Positions 17,843 through 26,987 of a stretch of 54,203 nt of DNA are shown here, piece by piece. Source of the stretch: Crocinitomicaceae bacterium (GTDB lineage Bacteria > Bacteroidota > Bacteroidia > Flavobacteriales_D > Crocinitomicaceae). Location of the stretch: assembly GCA_028689775.1 (NCBI GenBank), contig JAQVCM010000020.1:1-54203 (forward strand). The letters are read 5' to 3'. The notes under the pieces were generated by a model that ran no database searches, had not been told where the DNA came from, and saw nothing but the letters and a program-made list of their open reading frames with translations. The first letter of the stretch is position 1. Each line of letters opens with the position of its first letter. Position numbers and translations under genes: made by a program.

Positions 17843-19729
17843 TTATTTCACGATCACTTGTTGTGTGAAAGATGATCCTTCAGTTGCTACAGAAATTAAA
17901 TACGTACCTGCTGATAAATCAGAAACACCTAATTCAATTGTTTGTGCACCATCCAAGTTTTTGTAGTCTTGTGTTTTAACTACTTTTCCTTGTAAATCAT
18001 ACATCGTGATTGCGTAATCATTCCCTGTTGCTTCGAAAGAAACATTTACATTTTCTGAAGTTGGGTTTGGATATACATTCATGTTGATAGATTCAGTCAA
18101 TGTACTAGCACCTAAAGAAGAAAGAGCAGTTGCATACGCATTGATGATTTCACCTGTGTTTTGGTCAATCAACATCACTACTGCAGTCATGTTTGGTCTA
18201 TTGCTTGTTGCAGGAACTACGTAGTTGAACGTGTAAGCTGCTTCCGTACCGTCAACAACTGTTGCAGGAACAGAACCTGCTTGTCCGTTGTAACCTCCTA
18301 ATAAAGCACGTCCTACGTGGTTGTAAACCATTTGAGCTGCAGGAACTGTAGCTGGTAAGTTTTCATATCCACCCATTGGCCCACTAGCACCACCAGCATA
18401 CGCATTTTTCTGGTTGTAACCAGGACCAGTTCCAGTCACGTTATTTTCAACGATCACAACTGCTAATCTAAAGTTTGCAGCTGAGATTGGCGTTTTGAAA
18501 GTTGCTTTTGCGTTGATTGTTACATTCGCACCGCTAATTGCTACTGTTGCACCGATTGAAGCTGGAACAACTAAGTCTTTTCTATCGTTGTAATACGTTT
18601 CAAAAGCTTGTTGAGAAACCGTTCCGTCTAAAATTACTCGATCCACATTACATCCAGGGAAACCACTGAAGTTTGCTCCTGCATCGTATTCAGCCAAAGC
18701 CATTGGATCACCGTTGTGAACTGCGATTCCAATAAATTTAGAATAGTTAGAGTACATGTAATCCATTGCAACAGCACCACGTGGACACCATTGGCACCAA
18801 GTTCCTGTTCCTTCTTCAACAACAACTGCTTTCTCTGGTAGTTGACTTAACGTGTTGATTTTTGCAGTACCACTGTTGTTTGTCATGTCTCCATCAGTTC
18901 CTCCATTTACATTGGTAATGTTTACCGTCAAGTTTTTCTCAACTGCCGTTGCGTAATTCAACGTTGTTGGGTGATTCACAACTGCTGTTTGACCTGCAGC
19001 GATAGATGTTGTGATAACAGATGAGTGATCCGTACCATCATTCCAGTTGATTGTCAATGAAGTAATTGCAGTTGAACCTTCGTTCGTAACAGAAGCTTTT
19101 AAGGTATTGTTTGTGTTTACAGCAGCATATCTAACTACGTTTACAGAATTTAACTTTGCGTCTACTGGCAATACTGTTCTTACCTTCACATTGTCCAAAT
19201 TCAAACGGAACTTGTCTGTTGAGTTGTTTCTAAAAGCTACGTAGATTGTTTGTCCTAAATAAGGAGTTAAATCAACCATCTTTTTCTCCCAAGCACCTGT
19301 ACTAACTGCACTTATCACTGGTGTACCAGCAAAATTTGCTACCGCATTTCCTCCTGTTGAGATATATACCTCATAAGAATCTAAATACGAAGGGTCTTGA
19401 CCTTGAATGTCAAAGCTCAATTGAAATGATCCTGTTGCTGGAATAACGATTGCTGGCGTAACCAACCAGTCATTCGAAGTTCCTGCTGGCGTGTACCAAC
19501 TTGTAGAAGTCATCATGTTGCCTTGAGTAGGATCTGTTGAAAGATATCCAACCCATGCATTTGTTCCCATGAATGCCATGGTTGCTGCTGGTGTTAATCC
19601 ATCAACGTTGTACTGAGCCCAACCAGTTGGGAGTGTTGTTCCTGCATTGAAGTCTTCTGAGAAGATCGTTTGCGAAAATGCTGACGTGCCCAAGAGCAAT
19701 GCGCCACATAATAGTAAGGAGTTTTTCAT
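17843..19729 (-). CDS. secreted T9SS cargo: choice-of-anchor J plus Omp28/thioredoxin-like domain
   Basis: The 628-residue exported protein has a signal peptide ending near residue 20 (TSAFSQ). Residues about 22-190 form a cleaved-adhesin/choice-of-anchor J jelly-roll domain (FSEDFNAGTTLPTGW, then LVTPAI and FRLNLDNVKV). A CARDB-like segment follows. Residues about 300-545 are an Omp28-like thioredoxin-fold domain with a CxxC site (TWCQWCPRG, Cys near 312 and 315). The last 80 residues (NVYPNPTSENV to the terminal VIVK) are a T9SS type A sorting domain, removed after export through SprA. The role is unknown; extracellular disulfide chemistry or adhesion is inference. It shares domain type and an upstream 13-bp motif with the next gene, so the two may be paralogues. 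Confidence 0.85.
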   Translation of the reverse strand: MKNSLLLCGALLLGTSAFSQTIFSEDFNAGTTLPTGWAQYNVDGLTPAATMAFMGTNAWVGYLSTDPTQGNMMTSTSWYTPAGTSNDWLVTPAIVIPATGSFQLSFDIQGQDPSYLDSYEVYISTGGNAVANFAGTPVISAVSTGAWEKKMVDLTPYLGQTIYVAFRNNSTDKFRLNLDNVKVRTVLPVDAKLNSVNVVRYAAVNTNNTLKASVTNEGSTAITSLTINWNDGTDHSSVITTSIAAGQTAVVNHPTTLNYATAVEKNLTVNITNVNGGTDGDMTNNSGTAKINTLSQLPEKAVVVEEGTGTWCQWCPRGAVAMDYMYSNYSKFIGIAVHNGDPMALAEYDAGANFSGFPGCNVDRVILDGTVSQQAFETYYNDRKDLVVPASIGATVAISGANVTINAKATFKTPISAANFRLAVVIVENNVTGTGPGYNQKNAYAGGASGPMGGYENLPATVPAAQMVYNHVGRALLGGYNGQAGSVPATVVDGTEAAYTFNYVVPATSNRPNMTAVVMLIDQNTGEIINAYATALSSLGASTLTESINMNVYPNPTSENVNVSFEATGNDYAITMYDLQGKVVKTQDYKNLDGAQTIELGVSDLSAGTYLISVATEGSSFTQQVIVK

Positions 19730-19798
19730 GTTATATAGTTTTGTTTCACCAAAAATAACGTAATGTTTTATATTATCACCGTATTTTTTAAATTATTA

Positions 19799-19811
19799 TT
19801 GGAAGCCTAAA
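19799..19811. promoter_or_regulatory. shared 13-bp upstream motif, copy 1
   Basis: TTGGAAGCCTAAA lies 70 bases upstream of the start of the 17843-19729 gene. The identical 13-mer occurs at 21805-21817, 81 bases upstream of the neighbouring Omp28-like gene. Both are in the same orientation relative to their genes, which suggests a common regulatory or promoter element. Confidence 0.5.
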
Positions 19812-19841
19812 AATAGATTGTTGTACTTTTTTAAGCCAAAA

Positions 19842-19869
19842 AAAGCGGACTGATGATTCAGTCCGCTTT
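19842..19869 (-). terminator. rho-independent terminator
   Basis: AAAGCGGACTGA (19842-19853) pairs perfectly with TCAGTCCGCTTT (19858-19869) around TGAT. The A-run before it reads as a T-run on the minus strand. It ends the gene whose stop is at 19898. Confidence 0.92.
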
Positions 19870-19897
19870 CTAAAATTATTAAATTAGTTGCAAAGAT

Positions 19898-21724
19898 TTA
19901 TTTTACAACTGTCAAGAATTTTTGTGTTTTTGCATCGTTAACAAATACATTTACAATGTACTGACCTGCACTTAAATTAGATGTATTGATTGTTTCTTGA
20001 ACATTTCCAACTGCATTATTGATTGCATTTGTACTCAAGATTTGACCCAACATGTTTACTACTTCGTATTTCACAGTTGAAACTGAAGACAAGTTCAATT
20101 CAATTGTAGCCTCATCTCTTGTTGGATTTGGATAGATGTTCAAACCAATTTGATTTTCCAATTCGTTCGTACCTAATACGCTCATTTTTACCAATCCAAC
20201 GAAATCTTTGAAGAAACCATAATCAAAAGTTGGTGCTAAGTTTGAAACAATTACAGCTCCATTTTGTTTGATTCTGTAACCCATTCCACCATTTGTATTC
20301 GTTCCGTATGAGAAACCATCTCCGTATGAGTCAGTTAAACGTAAAGAGTAGCAACCTGTTCCAGATAAAACAATGTTATGAGATTTAGCAGCTAAAGCGT
20401 CAGCTCCACCAGCATTTTGTCCATTTCCAACGTATGGTCCAAAATTAAGAACACTGTTTGAAAAAGTTTCTTTGAAGAATCTTCCTGAAGTTTCAGACGG
20501 GTAGTTGTCTGTTAAAATTTCTAATACAATGTTTGGATCTGTCAACAAAACTGCGCTTTTTACATTTGTAGAAGCAAAATCAGTTGTACCAATGCCAGTC
20601 GTAGCATTATCTACACCGATCAATTTAATTCCTACCAATGCATTTGGAGACGTAACATACGCCAAAGTTGGAAGTGTAAGTGTTACTGTTTGTAAAGCTT
20701 GAACTGCTTGATTAACTACAAACTGTCCTTTAGCCACACCGTCAACCGTGTATTCAAATTTTAATGAATTAACAGTAGCTCCTGTATTTTGAACTTTCAA
20801 TTGTGGTTGAATAGCTGTCCAATCGTCACAACCAACGTTGTATTCACCAACTACAGATACTACGTTAATTTTACCTGCCTGAACGTTGATAAAAGTTGGT
20901 TCAACTTGTGCACCTGTGATGATTTGACTCGTTGTTGTCGTGTTTTTACCTTTGTGAAGAATCGCAAAGAAAGAAAGTTTACTGATGTCAACTGTGTTTG
21001 CGTTAATTGCAGCTGGAATTGTAAATTCGTATTCTTTAGTAATAACGCCAGTTTGATCAGCAGTAATTTGATCTCCCCAAGTTCCGCCTGTGCTTACATA
21101 ACCTCTAAACATGTGCATGTGCTCGTATTGTCCGTTTGGCAAAACTGCTGATGGATTAGCGCTCGCTCCAGATTGAGTTGACGTTAAACCGTCCTGAAGC
21201 ATACCAACATTTAGGTAATGTTTTGTCCCTGCTGCTTGTGCTTCCGTGTAAAAAATCTCAACTTTTACAGTCAAAATTCGAGTAGCAGCATCAATTTTCG
21301 CAGACATCGCAACGTTTGCTGGTGAATCCTGACCTAGTACAGTACTTACCTGACTTGCCCAAGAACCTCTGGAAGTAGCAAGTGCTGTTCCAGTTAAAGG
21401 AGTTCTTTGTACTGAACCTGTAGGATATCCTGCAGGAGCAAAAAATGCATCAATTGCATCACCTGCAGGTGTTTTGAAGTTCGGTGTTCCGTTTGCATAT
21501 CCTCCAGCGTGAATGTTTACTAAAATAACTTTTCCTGGATTCGCAGCTGATATTTCATTTGCAATTCGGTGACCGTCTGGACAAAATTGACATGCTTTCC
21601 CTGTCAATTCTTCCAATACAGCTACTTTTTTAGCTGCTGCTTGAGAAACAGGAAGACCTGCTTGACCAAATACAGTTGCTCCTAAAAACAAGAAGCTAGA
21701 GAGTGTAAATAATTTTTTTTTCAT
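19898..21724 (-). CDS. secreted Omp28-like T9SS cargo protein
   Basis: The 608-residue exported protein has a clear signal peptide (ends ATVFGQ, about residue 21). Right after it comes an Omp28-related thioredoxin-like domain beginning VAVLEELTGKACQFC, where the CQFC pair (about residues 44-47) is the expected redox or remnant site. The middle part is beta-rich and includes GCYSLRLTDSYGDGFSYG, a motif common in Bacteroidota secreted proteins. The C-terminus (NIYPNPTRDEATIEL to KFLTVVK) is a T9SS type A sorting domain. Porphyromonas Omp28 is a surface protein and putative adhesin; the function here is not established. It has its own terminator and upstream motif, so it is probably monocistronic. 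Confidence 0.85.
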   Translation of the reverse strand: MKKKLFTLSSFLFLGATVFGQAGLPVSQAAAKKVAVLEELTGKACQFCPDGHRIANEISAANPGKVILVNIHAGGYANGTPNFKTPAGDAIDAFFAPAGYPTGSVQRTPLTGTALATSRGSWASQVSTVLGQDSPANVAMSAKIDAATRILTVKVEIFYTEAQAAGTKHYLNVGMLQDGLTSTQSGASANPSAVLPNGQYEHMHMFRGYVSTGGTWGDQITADQTGVITKEYEFTIPAAINANTVDISKLSFFAILHKGKNTTTTSQIITGAQVEPTFINVQAGKINVVSVVGEYNVGCDDWTAIQPQLKVQNTGATVNSLKFEYTVDGVAKGQFVVNQAVQALQTVTLTLPTLAYVTSPNALVGIKLIGVDNATTGIGTTDFASTNVKSAVLLTDPNIVLEILTDNYPSETSGRFFKETFSNSVLNFGPYVGNGQNAGGADALAAKSHNIVLSGTGCYSLRLTDSYGDGFSYGTNTNGGMGYRIKQNGAVIVSNLAPTFDYGFFKDFVGLVKMSVLGTNELENQIGLNIYPNPTRDEATIELNLSSVSTVKYEVVNMLGQILSTNAINNAVGNVQETINTSNLSAGQYIVNVFVNDAKTQKFLTVVK

Positions 21725-21804
21725 AGTTTAATAGTTTATCGTTTTATATCGTTCAAAAATAAGATAAATTTTCCACAAAAGATAATCATATAATAGACTA
21801 ACTG

Positions 21805-21817
21805 TTGGAAGCCTAAA
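21805..21817. promoter_or_regulatory. shared 13-bp upstream motif, copy 2
   Basis: TTGGAAGCCTAAA here is identical to 19799-19811 and lies 81 bases upstream of the Omp28-like gene starting at 21724. It is on the far side from pth, so it could also lie in the pth leader. Confidence 0.5.
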
Positions 21818-21898
21818 TCGCTATTTTTAGCATTTCATTGGGAAGATTCTAAATTAACAGTTTGGATTTCCTACTTTTACTCCAGAAAATAAAAAGAC

Positions 21899-22462
21899 AT
21901 GAAATATTTAATCGTAGGGCTTGGAAACCCTGGTTTAAAGTATGAAAATACCAGACACAATATTGGCTTTAAAGTACTTGAATCTTTTGTAAAAGAACAA
22001 GAAGGTAGCTTTGGTTTACAAAAACACGCCGAGGTAGCACACGTCAAATTCAAAGGTAGGCAACTGGTTTTGATCAAACCAACAACCTTTATGAATCTGA
22101 GCGGAAAAGCCGTTAACTATTACCTGCAGCAAGAGAAAATACTCAAAGAAAACATGTTGGTGATTACCGATGATTTAGCACTTCCATTTGGAAAATTACG
22201 CATGAAATTGAAAGGGAGCGACGGTGGTCACAATGGTTTAAAAGACATTCAAGCAACCATCAACTCCGCGGAATATTCTCGCTTGCGATTTGGTGTTGGC
22301 AGTGAGTTTAAACAAGGACAACAAGTGGATTATGTTTTAGGCGAATGGTCTCCAGAAGAACAAAACACACTGGAAGAGCGTATCAAAATAGCGACAGAAT
22401 TTATCAAAGGATTTACAACCATCGGACCGCAATTGACCATGACCAATTGGAATAATAAATAA
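21899..22462 (+). CDS. pth: peptidyl-tRNA hydrolase
   Basis: The 187-residue Pth frees tRNA from peptidyl-tRNAs dropped by stalled ribosomes. The family signature is complete: VGLGNPGLKYENTRHNIGF (with catalytic His near residue 21), KPTTFMNLSGKAV, and the DDLALPFGKLRMKLKGSDGGHNG stretch. The length is standard. The EamA transporter gene follows after 10 bases, so the two are likely cotranscribed. Confidence 0.96.
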   Translation: MKYLIVGLGNPGLKYENTRHNIGFKVLESFVKEQEGSFGLQKHAEVAHVKFKGRQLVLIKPTTFMNLSGKAVNYYLQQEKILKENMLVITDDLALPFGKLRMKLKGSDGGHNGLKDIQATINSAEYSRLRFGVGSEFKQGQQVDYVLGEWSPEEQNTLEERIKIATEFIKGFTTIGPQLTMTNWNNK

Positions 22463-22472
22463 TTTTTATTCC

Positions 22473-23402
22473 ATGAAATTTACTTTTTGGAAAGCGCACC
22501 TTGCATTGTTTATGGTGAATGCTCTATACGGCGCAAGTCACATTTTGGCCAAAGGAATTATGCCCGATTACCTCACTCCTAACGTATTTATTTTAATGCG
22601 TGTTCTGGGAGCAACGCTTCTTTTCTGGATTGTTCGTTCGTTTCTTCCAAAAGAAAAAATTGCAAAAAAGGATTATCCTTTATTGATTGCAAGCGGATTA
22701 TTTGGCGTGGCGATCAACCAATTGTTTTTCTTTCACGGACTCAATTTGTCTTCTTCCATCAATTCAGGAATCATCATGACAATGAATCCAATTTTAGTGG
22801 TCATTTTGGCGTATTTCCTGCTGAAAGAAAAAATTACAAGTTTGAAAATTGCTGGAATTATTTTCGGAACCACGGGTGCGGTTTTACTGACCTTAACCAG
22901 TTCAAAAATAACTGGTGACTCCGCTCTCGGCGATGTATTTTTACTGATCAACGCCTTGAGTTATGCCGTTTATTTGGTCATCGTAAAACCCTTAATGAAA
23001 ACCTATTCACCTTTAACGGTCATCACGTATGTATTCACATTTGGATTGGGTTTCATTCTGCTTTTTCCACCAACGGTAACAGATTTATTTGTAACCAATT
23101 TTAGTCAAATCCCGATGGATGCTTGGATTAAAATTGCTTTCGTGATTGTTGGAGTAACGTTCTTAACGTATTTGTTAACCATGTACGGACTAAAGTATTT
23201 AAGTCCATCCATTTCGAGCTCGTACATCTATTTTCAGCCAGTTTTAGTAATCTTTTTTGCGATCTATTTCAGCTATTTAGGAATTGCAGCAGACTACACC
23301 GGAACAATAACCCTCGAAAAAATGGGCTATATGTTGTTGATTTTCATCGGCGTTGGACTTACTTCCCTCCGCAAAAGCAAAAAATCAGAACAGATCTCTT
23401 GA
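22473..23402 (+). CDS. EamA/DMT-family transporter
   Basis: The 309-residue inner-membrane protein has about ten hydrophobic helices arranged as two EamA repeats (about residues 8-145 and 155-300). Typical features are a charged loop after helix two (RSFLPKEKIAKKDYP), an asparagine-proline in TMNPILVVILAYFLLKE, and the matching YFQPVLVIFFAIYF in the second repeat. Drug/metabolite transporters export small metabolites; the substrate cannot be read from sequence. It starts 10 bases after pth and faces the small HTH gene. Confidence 0.85.
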   Translation: MKFTFWKAHLALFMVNALYGASHILAKGIMPDYLTPNVFILMRVLGATLLFWIVRSFLPKEKIAKKDYPLLIASGLFGVAINQLFFFHGLNLSSSINSGIIMTMNPILVVILAYFLLKEKITSLKIAGIIFGTTGAVLLTLTSSKITGDSALGDVFLLINALSYAVYLVIVKPLMKTYSPLTVITYVFTFGLGFILLFPPTVTDLFVTNFSQIPMDAWIKIAFVIVGVTFLTYLLTMYGLKYLSPSISSSYIYFQPVLVIFFAIYFSYLGIAADYTGTITLEKMGYMLLIFIGVGLTSLRKSKKSEQIS

Positions 23403-23410
23403 TTTCAAAA

Positions 23411-23728
23411 TCAAACCGTTAACTTCTTCACCAAGAGCAGATGATCTTCCATTAATTTGTAATACTTATTTCTCCAATAATCAACACTTTCCTCAACGGT
23501 TCCTTTCTGATTGGTCGTACGAACAACCGGTTTTAGTTCGTCAACCTCTGAGTAGAAATCATAATGAATGATTTTTCCAATTTCTAAAATAAAATCGATG
23601 GGCGCGTTTGGGTTTTGAAACAAGTGGTAAATCCACCTTCTACTTTTACCCATTTTCTCAACAATTTTCGTAATGCTATAACCACTATCTCGAATTGCCT
23701 TTTCTACTATTTCACCTTTGTGTTGCAT
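23411..23728 (-). CDS. small helix-turn-helix DNA-binding protein
   Basis: In this 105-residue protein, residues about 5-45 look like an XRE/Cro-type helix-turn-helix (VEKAIRDSGYSITKIVEKMG then KSRRWIYHLF). The C-terminal part is charged and probably helical (YWRNKYYKLMEDHLLLVKK). Its size and the lack of other domains suggest a transcriptional regulator. It is divergent from lysS with 221 bases between and convergent with the transporter, with only eight bases between the two stops. Its targets are unknown. Confidence 0.6.
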   Translation of the reverse strand: MQHKGEIVEKAIRDSGYSITKIVEKMGKSRRWIYHLFQNPNAPIDFILEIGKIIHYDFYSEVDELKPVVRTTNQKGTVEESVDYWRNKYYKLMEDHLLLVKKLTV

Positions 23729-23912
23729 AGATCATGTTTTTCTAAATAATTAATACAACGAGCGTTATTCTGAACGCAATGTATAATCTGTAAAGAAACT
23801 TAGAAGTCATCCGAAAAAAAAATTATTTAAGGATTTTTAGAATTAATTAAGATTTAATGTGTTTTAAATATCCGCACGTACTCGGAAATGAGGGAGGTTT
23901 ATAATTTTCAAT

Positions 23913-23920
23913 TAACTTTG
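23913..23920 (+). promoter_or_regulatory. -7 promoter box of lysS
   Basis: TAACTTTG matches the Bacteroidota -7 consensus TAnnTTTG and lies 30 bases before the lysS ATG. The -33 element is not obvious. Confidence 0.6.
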
Positions 23921-23949
23921 CATCAAATAAACACAACAAATATAAAATT

Positions 23950-25662
23950 ATGAGTTTTAACGAACTTTCTAGTCAAGAAATTCAACGTCGAGAGACTTTG
24001 AGTAAGTTACGCGCGATGGGTATTGAACCTTATCCAGCGGCATTATATCCAGTAACGGATCATGCATCTAAGATTAAGGAAAGCTTCGAAGAAAATAAAC
24101 AGGTAGTTATTGCTGGTCGATTGATGAGTCAGCGTGTGATGGGGAAAGCTTCTTTTGCTGAAATTCAAGACAGTACAGGAAGAATTCAAGTTTACTTCAA
24201 CAGAGATGAAATTTGTCCGGGCGAAGACAAGACATTATACAACGACGTATTTAAAAAATTACTGGATTTAGGTGACTTTATCGGCATCAAAGGATACGTT
24301 TTTAAAACGCAAGTAGGGGAAATTTCGGTTCACGTACAAGAATTTACCTTGCTTTCTAAATCGTTGAAACCTTTACCGGTTGCGAAAGTAGATGAAGATG
24401 GAAAAGTGCACGATGCTTTTACAGATCCAGAATTGAGATACAGACAGCGTTATGTTGACTTAGTGGTTAATCCACATGTGAAAGAAACCTTTATCAAAAG
24501 AACAAAAGCAATGAACTCCATGCGTCAGTTTTTCAACGAGAGAGACTACATGGAAGTTGAAACACCCATATTACAACCAATTCCGGGCGGTGCTGCGGCA
24601 AGGCCATTCATCACACATCACAATGCGCTGGATATGCCTTTGTATTTGCGTGTTGCGAATGAACTGTACTTGAAAAGACTGATCGTTGGAGGATTTGAAG
24701 GGGTTTATGAGTTTGCCAAAGATTTCAGAAATGAAGGAATGGACAGAACGCATAATCCAGAGTTTACCGTGATGGAAATCTACGTTGCTTACAAAGATTA
24801 TAACTGGATGATGGATTTCACCGAACAAATGATCGAAAAAGTAGCGATGGATGTTTGTGGTCAAACCAACATTAAGGTTGGCGAAAACCAAATTGAATTG
24901 AAAGCTCCGTATGCACGTGTTACGATGCGCGATGCAATTTTGAACTTTACAGGATTTGACATCAACGGAAAAAATGAAAAAGAATTAGCGGAAGCTTGTA
25001 AATCGATGGGAATTGAAGTGGATGAATCCATGGGGAAAGGAAAATTGATTGACGAACTATTTGGTGAAAAATGTGAAGCAAATTACATCCAACCAACGTT
25101 CATCACAGATTACCCAGTTGAGATGTCACCTTTGTGCAAAAAACACCGCGATAATCCTGAATTAACAGAGCGTTTTGAGTTGATGATTAACGGAAAGGAA
25201 GTTGCGAATGCGTACACCGAGTTGAACGATCCAATTGATCAACGCGAGCGTTTTGAAGAGCAAATGGCACTTTCAGCAAAAGGCGATGACGAAGCCATGT
25301 TCATTGACCAAGATTTTTTGCGTGCATTGGAATATGGAATGCCACCAACATCTGGAATGGGAATTGGAATTGACCGTTTGGTGATGTTGTTAACCAACAA
25401 TTCATCCATTCAAGAAGTTCTATTCTTCCCTCAAATGAGAATTGAAAAATTCAATACCGGTCCAGATTTAAAATCCTTTGAAGCAATGGGCGTTCCTGCT
25501 GAATGGACGGAAGCTGTTTACAAAGCAGGTTATGAATCGGCTGATCAAATCAAAGAATCGAAAGCAACGGCTGTTCACCAAAAACTGAACGGATACCGCA
25601 AGAAAATGAAGTTGGAAATTCCAGCGTTATTAATTGAAGACGTTGAAAAATGGTTTGCATAA
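23950..25662 (+). CDS. lysS: lysyl-tRNA synthetase, class II
   Basis: The 570-residue enzyme charges tRNA-Lys. An N-terminal OB-fold anticodon-binding domain ([20 protein letters not shown], about residues 50-70) precedes the class II core. Motif 1 is around [18 protein letters not shown], motif 2 is [20 protein letters not shown], and motif 3 is [14 protein letters not shown]. It is longer than the usual 500 residues because of a C-terminal tail of about 65 residues (from [17 protein letters not shown]), which I recall as common in Bacteroidota LysS. A -7 box precedes it and a strong terminator follows. Confidence 0.96.
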   Translation: MSFNELSSQEIQRRETLSKLRAMGIEPYPAALYPVTDHASKIKESFEENKQVVIAGRLMSQRVMGKASFAEIQDSTGRIQVYFNRDEICPGEDKTLYNDVFKKLLDLGDFIGIKGYVFKTQVGEISVHVQEFTLLSKSLKPLPVAKVDEDGKVHDAFTDPELRYRQRYVDLVVNPHVKETFIKRTKAMNSMRQFFNERDYMEVETPILQPIPGGAAARPFITHHNALDMPLYLRVANELYLKRLIVGGFEGVYEFAKDFRNEGMDRTHNPEFTVMEIYVAYKDYNWMMDFTEQMIEKVAMDVCGQTNIKVGENQIELKAPYARVTMRDAILNFTGFDINGKNEKELAEACKSMGIEVDESMGKGKLIDELFGEKCEANYIQPTFITDYPVEMSPLCKKHRDNPELTERFELMINGKEVANAYTELNDPIDQRERFEEQMALSAKGDDEAMFIDQDFLRALEYGMPPTSGMGIGIDRLVMLLTNNSSIQEVLFFPQMRIEKFNTGPDLKSFEAMGVPAEWTEAVYKAGYESADQIKESKATAVHQKLNGYRKKMKLEIPALLIEDVEKWFA

Positions 25663-25686
25663 ACCGATTCCCCAAGAAATAATAAG

Positions 25687-25714
25687 AAAGCAATCCAAAC
25701 GGGTTGCTTTTTTT
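25687..25714 (+). terminator. rho-independent terminator of lysS
   Basis: AAAGCAATCC (25687-25696) pairs with GGGTTGCTTT (25701-25710) around AAAC, with one G-T pair, and a T-run follows. It lies 25 bases after the lysS stop. Confidence 0.88.
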
Positions 25715-25722
25715 GTAGGAAA

Positions 25723-26217
25723 TTATTTAGTTTGATACGCTCCTTTGATTTTCTCTAAATCCGGACTTGCATCCAACTCGAAAAAATAGTTCGTTTGCCA
25801 CTTTTGCGATTGCAAAGCTTGTTTACTTTCAACCACATCCCAAATTGGGTAAACCCGAAACGCTCGTTTGCCCTCTTTCTTTTCGATGGAGATAATTCCT
25901 TTTTGAACTAAAATGGATTTTGGAAAAACAAATTGTCCAAATCGATTTTCAAATCGGACGTTGACCACAAAGAAATCTATATCATCTGCGAAATGAAATG
26001 GTTCTATTGGACCTTGCTTATTTCGTTTCCAGAAAGTCACAAATTGACCCGCTTTTTTGGGCGTAATTTTCGCAGTTCGAGAGATTACATGTAATCCATT
26101 GATTCGAAATTGGCATGCATCATATTCTCGACTTTCCTCTTCGATTTGAAAATCGGAGAATTGAAAACCGCATGCATCAAAGATTTCTGCTTTAATTTGA
26201 ATTAAATTTTCATGCAT
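25723..26217 (-). CDS. MepB-family protein
   Basis: The 164-residue cytoplasmic protein matches the MepB family. Family landmarks are the ESREYDACQFRINGL start region, RTAKITPKKAGQFVTFWKR (about residues 46-64), and FPKSILVQKGIIS before a C-terminal FRVYPIWD. MepB is known from the mepRAB multidrug locus of Staphylococcus, where it is dispensable and of unknown activity. No MepA or MepR neighbour is seen here. It is convergent with lysS. Confidence 0.75.
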   Translation of the reverse strand: MHENLIQIKAEIFDACGFQFSDFQIEEESREYDACQFRINGLHVISRTAKITPKKAGQFVTFWKRNKQGPIEPFHFADDIDFFVVNVRFENRFGQFVFPKSILVQKGIISIEKKEGKRAFRVYPIWDVVESKQALQSQKWQTNYFFELDASPDLEKIKGAYQTK

Positions 26218-26987
26218 GACGATTCGGAGATTTGATAGGACGCGGATTTCCAGCGAAAAGCTTCAATCAATGCGCAAAGCCAAATATAATGAAAAAGCTT
26301 TAAACGAATTACTTCCCTGATATTGCTACATTCCTGTTGGGTATGTGGTCTTGATTATATTCATAATATCATCCGAAACAATATTCAGATTCAGAATTTA
26401 AAATAGCTTAATGGTCATTTTATGCTAAAATAAGATGTTTCTGATATCCGTTAATAGAGTCTGTTTTGTCGCCCTACTTTTGACTGAAGAATAGATTAAA
26501 GACCATCAAAAAAGATAAAAGTATTTTTGTTCAACTAGCTCATCGGAATGAAATTGTTCTAAGATATCTTAAATCACTAAACTTTTGAATCCCGCTGGGC
26601 AACATTGCTAAACAGCGTTGAGAAATAAATGAGTGATTCAAAACTTTACATCGATTGCAAGTAATCAAGTACAGTCTAAAACACATAAAAAAAACAAGTT
26701 GTGATTTTCTTGACAAATTCAATGTCTATTGTTAAAATAAAGACAATTTCGTGAGAAGCGCAGAATTTTAAATTCCACTGTTTCCCTTTAAAAATAACAA
26801 GAACTATCCTACTTCAATATAAATAAATAAAAGCCTTGATTTTGAATGGTTTACAAAAAACATCTTGTAGTATACATTTTTAAAAATGTTCCGAAAATTA
26901 ATTATTTTTAATATTTTCAAAAGACTGATTAACAGATTGAATAATGAATTACTTTTACAAAAAATTAATACAAACTAAAACAAATTT
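26218..26987. other. 770-bp AT-rich gap before the adhesin genes
   Basis: No credible coding sequence was found. The gap holds an imperfect inverted repeat (CTTTTGAATC near 26582-26591 with GATTCAAAAC near 26634-26643) that encloses a CGCTG/CAGCG hairpin. The last 150 bases are very AT-rich and probably contain the promoter of the large protein at 26988; TACTTTTAC (26950-26958) recurs before the second giant gene. Confidence 0.5.
26950..26958 (+). promoter_or_regulatory. candidate promoter box of the first giant gene
   Basis: TACTTTTAC is 30 bases upstream of the start and is identical to 33690-33698, 35 bases upstream of the second giant gene. It resembles a degenerate TAnnTTTG box. Confidence 0.35.

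Noticed and set aside
26540..26722. 60-codon minus-strand open frame in the gap before the adhesins
   Set aside because: The composition is not protein-like, there are no recognisable motifs, and it overlaps an inverted-repeat structure.
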